Positions 1-10,900 of a DNA stretch of 64,000 nucleotides are shown here, piece by piece (the stretch's first letter is position 1; the number at the start of each line of letters is the position of its first letter). Origin of the DNA: Brachyhypopomus gauderio (Eukaryota > Chordata > Actinopteri > Gymnotiformes > Hypopomidae); contig NC_135212.1 in the NCBI RefSeq assembly GCF_052324685.1, positions 5,536,609 to 5,600,608 on the forward strand. The letters are read 5' to 3'. The notes below the pieces were generated by a model. It did no database searches and had not been told where the DNA came from. It saw only the letters and a list, made by a program, of their open reading frames with translations. Made by a program: the position numbers and the translations under genes.

Positions 1-8
1 TTACTATG

Positions 9-345
9 TGTGACGCTGGGGCTGTGGCGAAGGATGAGACACGGAAATCCTTCTGACTGACGTCACGGTTGCTTTTATTGACAGATAAGCCCATAAAGCG
101 CACGAAAAACACAGAAGCCTTCACACAACGTGTAAACATTAGACAACGACGAGCACAGGACACTGCGCTAGCGCACATTAAATAGACAAACCATATTAGC
201 CCCACGTGATTACGAGACAGTTCACAGGTGATACACATTATCACACGACATAGCCATCACCACGGAGTTCCACTGACGCAGACGAAGCACGTGGACCACG
301 TATACACACGCCCAAAGGGGAGGGGCCGGGGTCCTCAATGTGACA
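9..345 (-). repeat. 3' LTR of the window-start LTR element
   Basis: The left-hand copy of the 337-bp repeat is the 3' LTR because the element reads on the minus strand. It starts and ends with the short inverted TG...CA typical of LTRs and is preceded (in plus coordinates) by target duplication CTATG at 4-8. Open frames that appear here are by-products of the LTR. Confidence 0.88.
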
Positions 346-470
346 GATGCCCCCTCCAAGGGCACTACCCATCCCGAGTGCCCCGAACCCACGACGATGG
401 GCGGATCCGACGCACTCAGTCCTGCGTCTGGGAGGTGACTGCCCTTGGCGAAGCGTCCGTCACGAATCGC

Positions 471-1409
471 CTAGCACACCCTCCCTGGGAAGACGGGGGA
501 AACGACGTTAGATACACTAAACGGGACGTTCACAAACGCACACACAGGCTCGCTTACACATAGTGGCACAAGAGGGAAGAATGGGTTAGGCACACAAATG
601 GGAAGACTAACAAACACTGGTACACACACATATGACATTGGCGCCAGGCTTCGCGCCAGAAGCAGAGCGAGTAGGGGAGAGAGGTCCGGAGCTGCTGGCG
701 CTGCGTTGTGCAATCCCCCTCCTGCCTTCGCTGCGAACCCTCCGCCGGGTGCAGCGTGGCTGGCGGACGTGCCCGGGGCAGCGCGGCGGGCGGACGTGCC
801 CGGTGCAGCGCGGCGGGCGGACGTGCCAGGTGCAGCGTGGCTGTAGGACGTGCCAGGTGCAGCGTGGCTGTAGGACGTGCCAGGTGCAGCGTGGCTGTAG
901 GACGTGCCAGGTGCAGCGTGACTGGCGGACGTGCCAGGCGCAGCGCGAGGGAGCTTCTCCTCGTAGTCCATCAGCTCCTCCTCGCCCTCCAGGACCCCCT
1001 CCATGGACTCAGCCGGACTCTCACCCCGGGAATAGTCCATGGGGCTGGCCCCGGAAGGTCCGGAGGATGCGGTCTCCCCAGAACTCCTCCTCCCTTTAAC
1101 GGTTCCCACGGAGGAGGGAAGGCTCTCCTCCTCGTCCTCCGTGTAGGAGTCGCTCTCGGATATCCCCGAGCCCACGGACGGGGAATAGTCCTCAGCGCCG
1201 TACTCCACCGTGGACCTGTCATCCTCCGAAGGGGGGTAATGGTCCCGCTCCTCCTCACCCTCCTGGCCCTTGGGAGAGAGACCCACAGGCGGAGGGAGGT
1301 AGTCCTCCTCCTCTGACTCCTCCTCCTCTTCCCCGTAGTCTACGTTGGTGTCAGTATAGACGGAGGGAGGGTACTCCTCTTCCTCCTCCCCCTCCCCAAC
1401 ATAGTCCAC
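471..1409 (-). CDS. Acidic, Tyr-Pro rich, repeat-bearing ORF of the LTR element
   Basis: This 312-codon frame is in phase with the upstream 147-codon ORF. Its first ~150 residues are runs of glutamate and aspartate broken by a recurring DY/EY-x-PPS or PPP motif. A serine-rich stretch follows, then about seven copies of a 9-residue repeat (AAPGTS plus three variable residues) encoded by a 27-bp tandem repeat at about 760-940. The last ~70 residues are hydrophobic and reach to within about 125 bases of the 3' LTR. No enzyme motif is visible. The PPxY-like motifs recall late domains of retroviral Gag proteins, but that is inference. An in-frame TAA at about 1438-1440 lies where the repeating pattern predicts a tyrosine codon, so this copy is probably damaged. 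Confidence 0.45.
   Translation of the reverse strand: MDYVGEGEEEEEYPPSVYTDTNVDYGEEEEESEEEDYLPPPVGLSPKGQEGEEERDHYPPSEDDRSTVEYGAEDYSPSVGSGISESDSYTEDEEESLPSSVGTVKGRRSSGETASSGPSGASPMDYSRGESPAESMEGVLEGEEELMDYEEKLPRAAPGTSASHAAPGTSYSHAAPGTSYSHAAPGTSYSHAAPGTSARRAAPGTSARRAAPGTSASHAAPGGGFAAKAGGGLHNAAPAAPDLSPLLALLLARSLAPMSYVCVPVFVSLPICVPNPFFPLVPLCVSEPVCAFVNVPFSVSNVVSPVFPGRVC
760..940. repeat. 27-bp coding minisatellite inside LTR element
   Basis: About seven tandem copies of a 27-bp unit built around GGACGTGCCAGGTGCAGCG keep the minus-strand frame open and encode the 9-residue AAPGTS repeat. Copies fall into classes ending in CGGGCGG, TGGCTGT or TGGCTGGC. Confidence 0.85.
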
Positions 1410-1571
1410 GGTGGGAGCGGAGTAGATTGATGGAGGTTAATCCTCCTCCTCCTCTGACTCCTCCTCAGAGTCCCCCTCCCCGAATTCGCTCTCTGGGGTG
1501 GACTCCGTAGCACCGAAGATGCATGAGTCCACCCTCAGAGGCGAGAGGGCGCGTGCTGGAGGGGGGCGTCG

Positions 1572-2015
1572 CTAGCGCTCACGCCAAATCCGCACCACCC
1601 CTTCGCGGAGCTCCTTTGCCAACTCGGGGTCCTGCGTCCTCCGAGCCGCGGCCAGCTGGAACGCGCAGACGGGATCCTGCTCCAGCTGTTCCTGCGTCGG
1701 TGGGTTCTCCTCCTCTCCAAGCTCGCCCTCTGGTGGCGATGCCTGGTAGAACTCCGGGACGCTCACTCTTATGGGCGTGCTTTCCCGGGAAGGTGCGGGG
1801 TGCCGCTCTCGCCACACTCGGACCGCAGTCCGGTGGTACTTCTCTTTCAGCTCGGGAATAGTGGTCTCCCGAGCCGCGCAGAGCAGGTAGGAGCACTCGG
1901 GGTCCTCCATGAGCTGCATCCGAGTCGGCGGAGCTTCGCGGCGTGGGGGAGAAGAGTGGTGATGCCGCTTACTGGGCTTCTTGCCCTTCTTCTGCTTGCC
2001 CTTGTAGCCTGGCAT
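1572..2015 (-). CDS. Basic protein with a duplicated ~40-residue module, encoded in LTR element
   Basis: This 147-codon frame starts 30 bases after the 5' LTR, so it is the element's first gene. The N-terminus is strongly basic (lysine, arginine and histidine rich over the first ~25 residues). It is followed by two copies of a module of about 40 residues (around 33-73 and 105-147). The copies share the pattern QL-x-[EQ]-DP-x-C, then an AAR motif, then PEL, and end in VR-[VI]-WRER. The basic head and position suggest a Gag-like or nucleic-acid-binding role, but I do not recognise the family. It ends in TAG; the same frame continues downstream into the acidic ORF with no shift, apart from this TAG and one TAA near 1438. 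Whether the TAG is decay or a readthrough site cannot be told from one copy. Confidence 0.55.
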   Translation of the reverse strand: MPGYKGKQKKGKKPSKRHHHSSPPRREAPPTRMQLMEDPECSYLLCAARETTIPELKEKYHRTAVRVWRERHPAPSRESTPIRVSVPEFYQASPPEGELGEEENPPTQEQLEQDPVCAFQLAAARRTQDPELAKELREGVVRIWRER

Positions 2016-2045
2016 TTTGTTGGTGTCTTGGACGGCTCGTCGTTC

Positions 2046-2382
2046 TGTGACGCTGGGGCTGTGGCGAAGGATGAGACACGGAAATCCTTCTGACTGACGT
2101 CACGGTTGCTTTTATTGACAGATAAGCGCATAAAGCACACGAAAAACACAGAAGCCTTCACACAACGTGTAAACATTAGACAACGACGAGCACAGGACAC
2201 TGCACGAGCGCACATTAAATAGACAAACCATATTAGCCCCACGTGATTACGAGACGGTTCACAGGTGATACACATTATCACACGACATAGCCATCACCAC
2301 GGAGTTCCACTGACGCAGACGAAGCACGTGGACCACGTATACACACGCCCAAAGGGGAGGGGCCGGGGTCCTCAACGTGACA
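2046..2382 (-). repeat. 5' LTR of the window-start LTR element
   Basis: This is the right-hand LTR copy, at the upstream end of the element. On the minus strand it holds a TATTTAA box-like motif and, nearer its end, an AATAAA polyadenylation signal. The second CTATG target duplication follows at 2383-2387. A related solo LTR sits at 13350-13687. Confidence 0.88.
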
Positions 2383-2834
2383 CTATGCATATGATTTCAG
2401 CACTGTACTACACTGTAAAAATGAAATTTAAAATTATTTTAAACCAACTGACCCAAGATTAGAGAGAAAACATTAATGTCTATGGCATATTGACTTGCTC
2501 AGTACACTAAAAATCTATTTTATCTTAGTTTAGAAATAAAATATTTTAAATAAAATTTGAAATTATATTTAATAATAAATCACTTATTTCATCTATACAC
2601 TTACATAATTTCTAGAAGGCTGAATTATTTCGTTCTTGTCATGCTTTTGTGGTTACACCATTTGACAATTTAATGTGACTGTGATTCTTTAATTGGTTAA
2701 AAATGGTAAAAATGTCATATAAAATGCTATGGCACCAACAAAAATGCAAACTACACATCTAGTATGTTGATTTAACATGTTTAAAACATTTGTGATTTGG
2801 ACGTCATACCAGCCCTTTTATTATCAGCCCTGAC

Positions 2835-2836
<2 letters not shown>

Positions 2837-2890
<54 letters not shown>
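2837..2890. repeat. (TA)n microsatellite
   Basis: An uninterrupted AT dinucleotide run of 54 bases. It abuts the 3' end of the LINE remnant that follows. Confidence 0.97.
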
Positions 2891-2892
<2 letters not shown>

Positions 2893-4563
2893 ACTATTTA
2901 GCTGAAGTGCTTGTGTTTCATCCACGATTTCCTCCAGGCAGGCAGAGAGAATAGAGAGAGATGATTATGATGAAAGAGCAGCACAGTGGGAGGGTTTGTG
3001 TCAATCTTCATGAATAGCTGTACATAATAACAGCAATGAAATGAAACTCCACAGCTCTTTATAACTTGTCCCAGGAGACACATGTATAGGATGAAAAAAA
3101 TGGGACCCAGGACTGATGCTTGGGGCACTCCCCACATCTCCATTTATGACCAGGACCTTGCTTTACCAACAGATAAATACCCTGTTCTGCTGGTGAGATG
3201 GGACTGAAACCGAGCCAACAAACCATCAGTGAGTCCAATGATGGGGCATAACTGGGTTAAGAGCATTTCATGCTCAATAAAAGAAAAGGAAGATTGAAGA
3301 TGAGCCTATAATTTGCCAAAACGTCAGGATCAAGTGCTGTTTTTCTTTTTCTTTTTCTTTTTTTTTTGTAATGGTCTAATTATAGTTATTTAGAGGATAT
3401 TTATTACTGTTGTAATTACAGGAGATATTAAGGAGTTATGACTTTCACCAAACCAGTACGAAAGGGGTTCAGGGCACAGATGGAGCATTTGATTTTGCTG
3501 ATAATGTCTTCAATCTTTTGTTGAGAGACTTCTGGGAAACAGCTTAGGGGCTAGGAAACTTCTACCTGTGGGTAAGAAGTATGCACATATAGAGACCTGG
3601 CAATAGAGTTCAGAACGAATTGCCAATTTTTGTATTTGAATTGTGAACGGGCCTCTATAAGAGACCTTGAGTATGCTTTCTGTTCCCAATAGGTCAGCTT
3701 GTGGACAGTGAGTCTTTGTAACAGCACACAAGGACATGCACGGCTGCCTTCATTTGCCTTTGTTTTCCATAGTTCATTAGTGAACTGAGCACGGGAAGGT
3801 GATGTCTTCCTTTTAACAGGAGCATGAAGATCCCAGATCCTGCTTAGCGTTCTGTTAAAACTCCACATCATCTTGAACCCGGGTCTGAAGGAAGGAACAC
3901 GAGAGCTCTGACCACTAGACCAACGAGCCGACACAATTGCATAGCAGCCATCAGTTTACTTTGAAATGTCAAGCTCTCAAATGAAGGCGGGTCAGGCAGA
4001 AGGAAGGCGGAGAGGTCCATGAGAGAGTGACTCCGGTAAATAGCAGCCAAACCTCCACCATAACCGGTGCTATGGGCTTTTTGCTTTTAACAATAGCCTG
4101 TCGCACATGACTCATTTAGAACAGGAAAATCCTCTGGTTGATGCCAGCTTTCTGTAAGACACAACATCCAGAGACTTATAGCCGTGAATTTAACCGTAAG
4201 ATACGATTTGTTTGCTAACGTTTGAACTTTGAGCAGCTCCATTTTGACATTAGATGACGCAGCAAATCTCGATATCGGCTGAAGCAGATTAAGATCCACT
4301 CCGCGTTTCCCATAGTTTGCATAGCAACAGTGCTGTGATGACCAGTAGGATGGAATAACAGCACCATTCTGGAAATAAACGTTTTTCATGATGAAGTCAG
4401 GTAGAACGTCATCAAGCATCATCCGTTGTATGCTCCTCAGCTGATCAACGCCATAGGCCAATACTATGCCGGTTCCAGAAAACCTCCACTGTTCATCGCT
4501 AGCCACATATAAAAATATCATAAAACGTATAATAAAGCCTATCTTAACTGTAATAAACTTCAT
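2891..4563 (-). mobile_element. Degenerate L2-type LINE remnant
   Basis: Read on the minus strand, three decayed blocks appear in LINE order. First, an endonuclease-like block (4563 to about 3950) has a LANKS motif, LTESWHQP, then a GGGLAAIYR motif. A linker follows (about 3870-3550). Last is a reverse-transcriptase block (3143-2898) with GVPQASVLGP and a decayed YADD region in which the catalytic aspartates are lost. The motif set and spacing fit the L2/CR1 group. Stops and frame changes separate the blocks, so it is dead. It lies upstream of the first NUBP1 exon seen, presumably in an intron, in antisense orientation to that gene. Confidence 0.8.
3870..3929 (-). pseudogene. tRNA-Pro-like fragment inside the LINE remnant
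   Basis: On the minus strand about 60 bases begin GGCTCGTTGGTCTAGTGGT and end with CCCGGGTTCAA. These match the acceptor/D-arm (A box) and T-arm (B box) of vertebrate tRNA-Pro. The anticodon region does not fold convincingly and the 3' acceptor strand is absent. It is therefore a tRNA-derived fragment, perhaps a SINE head, not a working tRNA. It interrupts the LINE between its endonuclease and linker blocks. Confidence 0.5.
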
Positions 4564-4656
4564 TAAGGTTTGATTAACCGAATAAACGTTTAGCTTGACC
4601 AGAGAGTTGTCGAGCAGTCACACCACTGCCCTCTCCTACAGCGTCTACTCTAGGTT

Positions 4657-4660
<4 letters not shown>

Positions 4661-4716
<56 letters not shown>
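4661..4716. repeat. (TA)n microsatellite
   Basis: A 56-base TA dinucleotide run in the NUBP1 intron, about 200 bases before the exon at 4921. Confidence 0.97.
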
Positions 4717-4720
<4 letters not shown>

Positions 4721-4920
4721 CTGATTATTCTGATATGAATGTTTTTCATACATTAAGACATAAGTCTGTTTATTTAACAGCCCAAACTGTACTGCTGCAT
4801 TTCTCTAATCACAGGAGGTTTCTATGCTGTTATCTGCGGTTATCTGTAACAGGGCTGCACATACAAATGCACCTCTCCTCACTTCCTCTCTTCCTCCTCT
4901 CCTCTCCTCCTCCTCTGCAG

Positions 4921-7900
4921 GTCCATCAGAGTGGCTCTGGCTGGTCCCCTGTGGTGAGCATTTTCATCCATATCTCTGCACACGTCAGGGTTCAGAGACA
5001 GTGTCATTGAAAAATACTGCATTTTTCACCAATGTTTTATTTCTTGAGTCAATATGATAACCCATAATTAGCACCAATACCTGATGTTTACCTTTTATCT
5101 GTATGCATGTTAGATCATATTCAAACTATAATCAATTTATGAAGTAAAGGGAGTGGCAGATATTTTAATGGAGCATTCAATAATTTTATATAGTGATGTC
5201 ACAGGTAAATCAGACAATACAATAATTGTAAACATATGTTGACACACAGAGGAACACAACCATTTTCTTTATATTTCATTTTCTAACCTTTCTCAAATGC
5301 CAAATTGCACTTAACACAAAACTAACTCAATTTCCAACATTTATTATTGTAGTAATACACAAGCAAGACCTGAATTAAACAATAATTGTAGTTATTGGTT
5401 CAAATTCCAATGTTGAACTGATAACAAATGAAAAAAAATCCTTATAGCTAAAACCCCAGATATACGGTGCACCTTCAGTTCAAATCATGGTTAGAATGGC
5501 TTGGCGTGCATGTCTGTGTCATTCGGAGACACCTGGTCTTCTCTTCAGTACGTGGAGGACAACCTAGCTGTCATGTCCATCGGCTTCCTGCTTGGCAGTC
5601 CTGACGATGCCGTCATCTGGAGGGGCCCAAAGAAAAACGGTTTGTATAGTGTCTACTTTCACCTGTTTGCTAGCTAATGATTGACTGTGTTAACTCCAAT
5701 ACGTTAAAGATACACACCAATTCAGAGACCTGTTCCCAGGTCAGGTTGAATTTTTACTTGTGTTCTTGATGAACCATTTATTAACAGATACAGAAGGTTT
5801 ATGTTATTGTTACGTTTATGTTATTTAGGGTCAAGGATGTATGTTTAAACGGTTCACGGTTCTTTCTGGGTGCCACATTTAGACTTGTGCTGGTTTCACT
5901 TCCTCCAGGCCTGCATTAAAGCAGTGTATCATGTGGGTCGCCTGTGAGGTCTGGGAGGAGAGTGGGCGGGTCAGGCACTTCCTTAATCACCTCAGCTGCA
6001 CCCCGGCCTCCCTTAGCGGTTGGTGGCATTGCGGTGTGCCGAATGGTAGAGTGCAGCGGGACAGTGGACCCCTGCTCTCTAGCTGTGCCAAGTTAGAAAT
6101 TCTTGCCATGCGTGAGTTCAAAACGCGAGTTCCTCGATCGAATGTTGTGTCTGTGCTCATTGACGCGATAACAAAAATAGCACTACAGCAGCGTCTGTTC
6201 TATGATAACCTTGTCTTCCTAATCACTTGCATGGATGTTGGCTTTTCTGGTTATGTCAGGTTTATTTCATATTTCAGTCTGGAGTAGAGCTAACCTCACG
6301 TAACGTGGACTCCTGATCGGAGGGCGATTAAGGGATGCATGCAACAGGCCTGCTCAAAGGGAAGGGAGTGTTGCGTGGGGAATTCACCATTGTTTTATGG
6401 GAAGTGATTTAGAGGAAGTTCAGTTGCATAGAATTTTTTTATTTTTATTTTTTAGGACTATTCTATTTATTTATTTATTTTTGCTGATTTCTTCTGGCTG
6501 ACCTGTAAGAGATTCGTTGTACTTGTATGTTCCAGAAACAGAGTTTTAGTAATTTCCGGCAACGTAGAAATTAGGGCTTCAACCTGTAAAGAAACGCATT
6601 TCAACTCATTCAAAACTGTCATGGTCCGAGTTAAATTTTAGTAAGCATAAGAACAGATGGTGATGTGTTTGCTGGTTTGTGTAGACTGAGTGTAGACTGA
6701 GGGTGTCTGTGTTGGGGCTGGTTTGGTGTGTGTTGGGTTAAGTGTAGACTGAGGGTGTCTGTGTTGGGGCTGGTTTGCTGTGCGTTGGGTTGAGTGCAGG
6801 CATGATAAAGCAGTTCTTGAGGGATGTGGACTGGGGCGAGATCGACTATCTGATAGTGGACACGCCTCCTGGGACGTCTGACGAGCACCTGTCTGTGGCG
6901 CAGTACCTCAGCGGAGCTGGCATCGACGGAGCCGTCATCATAACCACACCTCAGGTAAACACACACACCCACACACACACACATCTCAATAGAAACCAGA
7001 AACTAAGTGAGCGTGTCTCTGCCCTGATCATTTTGAAAGAACACCCACGAAGCTGCACTGGGTGTGTTGGTTTACGGAGGGTTGGCACTGGGAACTGCTG
7101 CTCTGCGTATGAACACACAAACACGGAGACATGAGGTCAAGTTTGGTGGAGAGAGAGCAGACTACAGTACCCAGAGTCCTTGGCTCAGTGGAAAGAGGTG
7201 GTGGTGTGAAAGAGGTCGAGAGTGTAAATGACATAAAGAGCAAGGCACAAGTGGGATTCCCCACAGTGTTTCAGCAGCTCACCTACACCACCACCCCCCC
7301 CACAAACCGGTTGGTACAGTCCGTATCTCTTCAAGCTGTTCAGCCTCAGTAGAGTTCCACAATGTGAGGATGAGCAAACTTCTGTTTTTGAATAATAAAT
7401 TCTTCTGAAAGTTGTCGTTCCTTTTCCAAAAGATTTATCCTATGACGCAGTGCCTGAGCATCGGTTCCGCAAAGTGGATATGTTGATTCTGCAATTTGTA
7501 AAAATAAATAATTAATTGCAATATTATTCCATGCCCAATATCGTCTCTTAATGTTTTGTCCAAATGGAGCTGGCTGTAGGATCGTGCATAGCTGCTTTGC
7601 CGAGACTGGACTGAGGCCTGATTTGACCTTTTCTGGTGCTTTTTCTGGAATCAGGAAGTGTCTCTGCAGGATGTGAGAAAAGAGATCAGATTCTGTCAGA
7701 AGGTTAAGCTGCCCATCATCGGGGTGGTGGAGAACATGAGTGCCTTTGTGTGTCCCAAATGCAAGGCAAGTCTCCATACACACACACACACACACAAAAT
7801 AGCTTTTTATATCTGGGATTTTTGTGGTGAGGGTTTTAAGAGCTCCTTTAGATGCAGTATTGTGGGCCATAGTAATACAAAACTGTAAAACATAACGATA

Positions 7901-10900
7901 AGTCATTTGTTGTCATCTTATGAAGCTCCCTTTAAGAAGCACCGTAAATATGTCTTTTAACTAACATTGTGAAATATAAAAGTGATGGGGGGGTTTCAGC
8001 ATGATACACCTCCCTCTCAGAATACGTCCCAGATCTTCCCTCCGACCACGGGAGGGGCCCAGAGGATGTGTGAGGAGCTGGCCCTGCCTCTGCTGGGCCG
8101 GGTGCCCTTGGACCCGCGGATAGGTACGCCAGAGGTCGGAGCCGCTTGCAAACACGCCATTGGGACCAAAGAGCACATGCGGTATCGCTCCGCTGATCAG
8201 CAACGTCAGTGGTGGTTTCCATGCTGTTTTTGGCATACGAGCGCTTCCTTGTAAGCGACTTTAGTATGCCTTAATAACGTGAGATCCAAAGGTTAGAAGA
8301 TAAAAAAAACAACAAACAAAAAAAAAACACAATGAAACCAAAACACCATGAATCCAAAACACCATGAAACCAAAACACCATACTTGGATTGTGGGAGGAA
8401 AGGAGACTTTTGCCAGCAGTTTCTAGTTCTGTTTTTACTACGGCTTCCTCATTTTGGATCTCATATGTGTATTTTTAAAGGGAGAAGCTGTGACCAGGGA
8501 AAGTCTTTCCTGACTGAAGTGCCAGACTCTCCTGCAGCCGAGGCCTATCGGACCATAGTGCAGAGTAAGACCGCATACCAGCCCACGCGCTCCCTCATTC
8601 TCCCACTGATTCGATTATTTTGCATGGGTCCATGCCAATTTAGATCAAACAAGACTGAACAGCTACATTGCTCTGTCATCACACACATAATGCACATACG
8701 GCTGTGCCAAGAAGTGTTTTACTGCATTATTAAAAAATACTCAAACTCAGTCCTCACACCCTTTACACTTAGGGCGTACTCACACTAGGCTCTGTGATCC
8801 GGGCATGGTTCCCTGCCGAAGCACGGTTCGTTTGGCTAGTGTGAGCGCTCCAACCGTGCCCGGACCCGGATCAGTTAACCGTGCTCGGGCCCGCTTGAAG
8901 AGGTGGGCCAGGGCACGATTCATGTGGACTCGGGCACGGTTCGCTTCTAGTGTGAGCGCTATCCGTGCCCGGGCCCGCTTGGTGCCTCGTCTGATTGGTT
9001 CATTTCGCTGGAACTCAAACATGACGTCAGTGACGCAACGCTCACGTTAAACAGTCATAGCGGCAAAGCGATTAGCAGACAATTGTTGTGTTAAATTATC
9101 GATAAATCTGTGCTTGCACCGTGTTTCTGCACTCCCAAAACCACTTCAGAAATACAATAAAAAGAGAATCGTGAACTCCATAGTGTTGTGCGAGCGCGCT
9201 TTTTTTCCAAATAAAGCGCTGTTGTGATGACGTAAGCGTGCTCGGGCCGGGTTGATGAAGGCAGTGTGAGTGCAGGCCAGAGGGGGAGTGGGGAGGGGGG
9301 ATAACCGGGCCCCAGCACGGAACGAGCAAACCGTGCCTAGTGTGAGTACGCCCTTACTTTGATGGATTCTCCGGACGGACGTTTAGCGGGGGGTTGGGGG
9401 GGGGGGGGGGGGGGGGACTGCCGTCGCTCACAGCTGTAAGCGAAGCGTGAGTCATCACTGTGTGTGCAGACAGGACACATTCTGGCCTACACCCATTCCA
9501 CGTTATAACAATGTCTGAGGATCACTGTCTGCCAAGACGTTTCCCTCAGGCTCATGGAGTCATGGAATTCCTCGCGCTGCCCTCTGCTTACGGAAAACGC
9601 AGCCGTCCGCGTGTATCTCATGCATCCATATGTTTTTCCCCACAAACATTCTCACAGCTGTTCTAGTATAACTAGACATGCCGTGTCTAGTTGTTATGGT
9701 TATTAGAAGCAAAGGCAGTTGTGGCCGGGTACCTTCCTCTGCGACCTTTCCTTAAACAGCTTAAACCAACTTTTCACATACATACTAGACGTAATTTGAG
9801 AAAGCGTTTGTAGCCCCAGGAATGAAAATTGCAACTTCATATGGGTGTGGAGGTGAAATTTGATCTCTTGCGTGCAATCATGAAAGACAAGTTTTAATAA
9901 AAGATAAACTAAAAATGCAATCTAACTAAAGGATGTTTATCCAGATACGGCATGTAGCTCAGTGGGAGAAGCAAAGATGCCTCTTTTCAATAAGTTGTGA
10001 AAGCTGTAATGAAACAAAAATCAGTGAATAACTCTCACTCTCCAGAACATTCTACGGTCAAGCTGCACCTTGCTTCTGTATCTTTTGGTAGTTCTGATCA
10101 CATTTAATGTCTTTAATTTTCTTTTATCTTTTCTTTGTTCATTTGTTTTCTGCTTGGTTTTTCGGCAGCAGGGAAGTTATTCTCAGATGTTGTATCTATA
10201 TGTTTTTTTTTTCTGAATACATCTTCATCTCAGTTCCTCATTCAGTTCTTGTAGAGAGAACTACCACTTCTACCTGCTTCTGTTTTCATCTCGTCAAAGG
10301 TCACTCGGGGTGAATCTGTACTCTAGCAGGTTGTATGTAGCATAAATGTTTAAACCAGTAGCCACTTAGTCAAAGTACTTTGGCCAGACATGTTTGAAAA
10401 AACATGTTTGAAGCTCGTATCATATTGGACACCCATTCTGTCCACCAGTTATTGAGGTCATAGCTCCTAATCAGACATGGCGTGGGCTACAGTCAGAGAC
10501 ATTTCCGTTAGACCAACCGATTAGCACAAAGTGCAGACACTTCCCAATATTAATAAAAAAACATTAGCACTATGCCTCATAGGAATAAACAGGGCATGCG
10601 TTAGCGCTGTGTTTTACATGCTGGTCTACGTATCTGCAGATATTTGTCTGCCATTTTTTTTGTTGTTGCTGTATCTCCTCTTCCTGTTCTCTGCGTGAGC
10701 TGGAGGGGTCTACTGATGCAGGAGACCAGGCCTGGTACACTCCTGCCATGGCCAAGTCATAATCTTATAATCTCAGCATGGTAAACTGTGATAATCTGTG
10801 CTTCCGGGCCTGATGTGAGCTCTGGGATTCTCCAGATTCATACTTTTGACTGATTTCACAGAATAATTTGGGGGAAAAGCTTTGACCCACTCTTTCGTGA

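Larger units (their letters stand above)
9..2382 (-). mobile_element. Small non-autonomous LTR retrotransposon
   Basis: Two nearly identical 337-bp direct repeats (9-345 and 2046-2382) bracket about 1.7 kb and are flanked by a matching 5-bp target duplication, CTATG (4-8 and 2383-2387). On the minus strand the LTRs begin TGTCAC and end GTCACA, carry a TATTTAA promoter-like motif and an AATAAA signal, so the element reads right to left. A purine-rich stretch (GGAGGGGG) lies just before the 3' LTR, as a polypurine tract should. The base after the 5' LTR does not open a TGG primer-binding site, so priming is unclear. No protease, reverse transcriptase, RNase H or integrase motif is visible inside; it would need enzymes from another element. 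The LTRs differ by few bases, suggesting a fairly young insertion. Confidence 0.88.

Noticed and set aside
228..563. 111-codon plus-strand ORF
   Set aside because: It starts inside the LTR and runs antisense to the element's coding frame; a truncated copy appears in the other LTR.
5931..6287. 118-codon ORF in a NUBP1 intron, with a weak tRNA-like look around 6030-6100
   Set aside because: No A/B box pair convincing enough for a SINE and no domain similarity.
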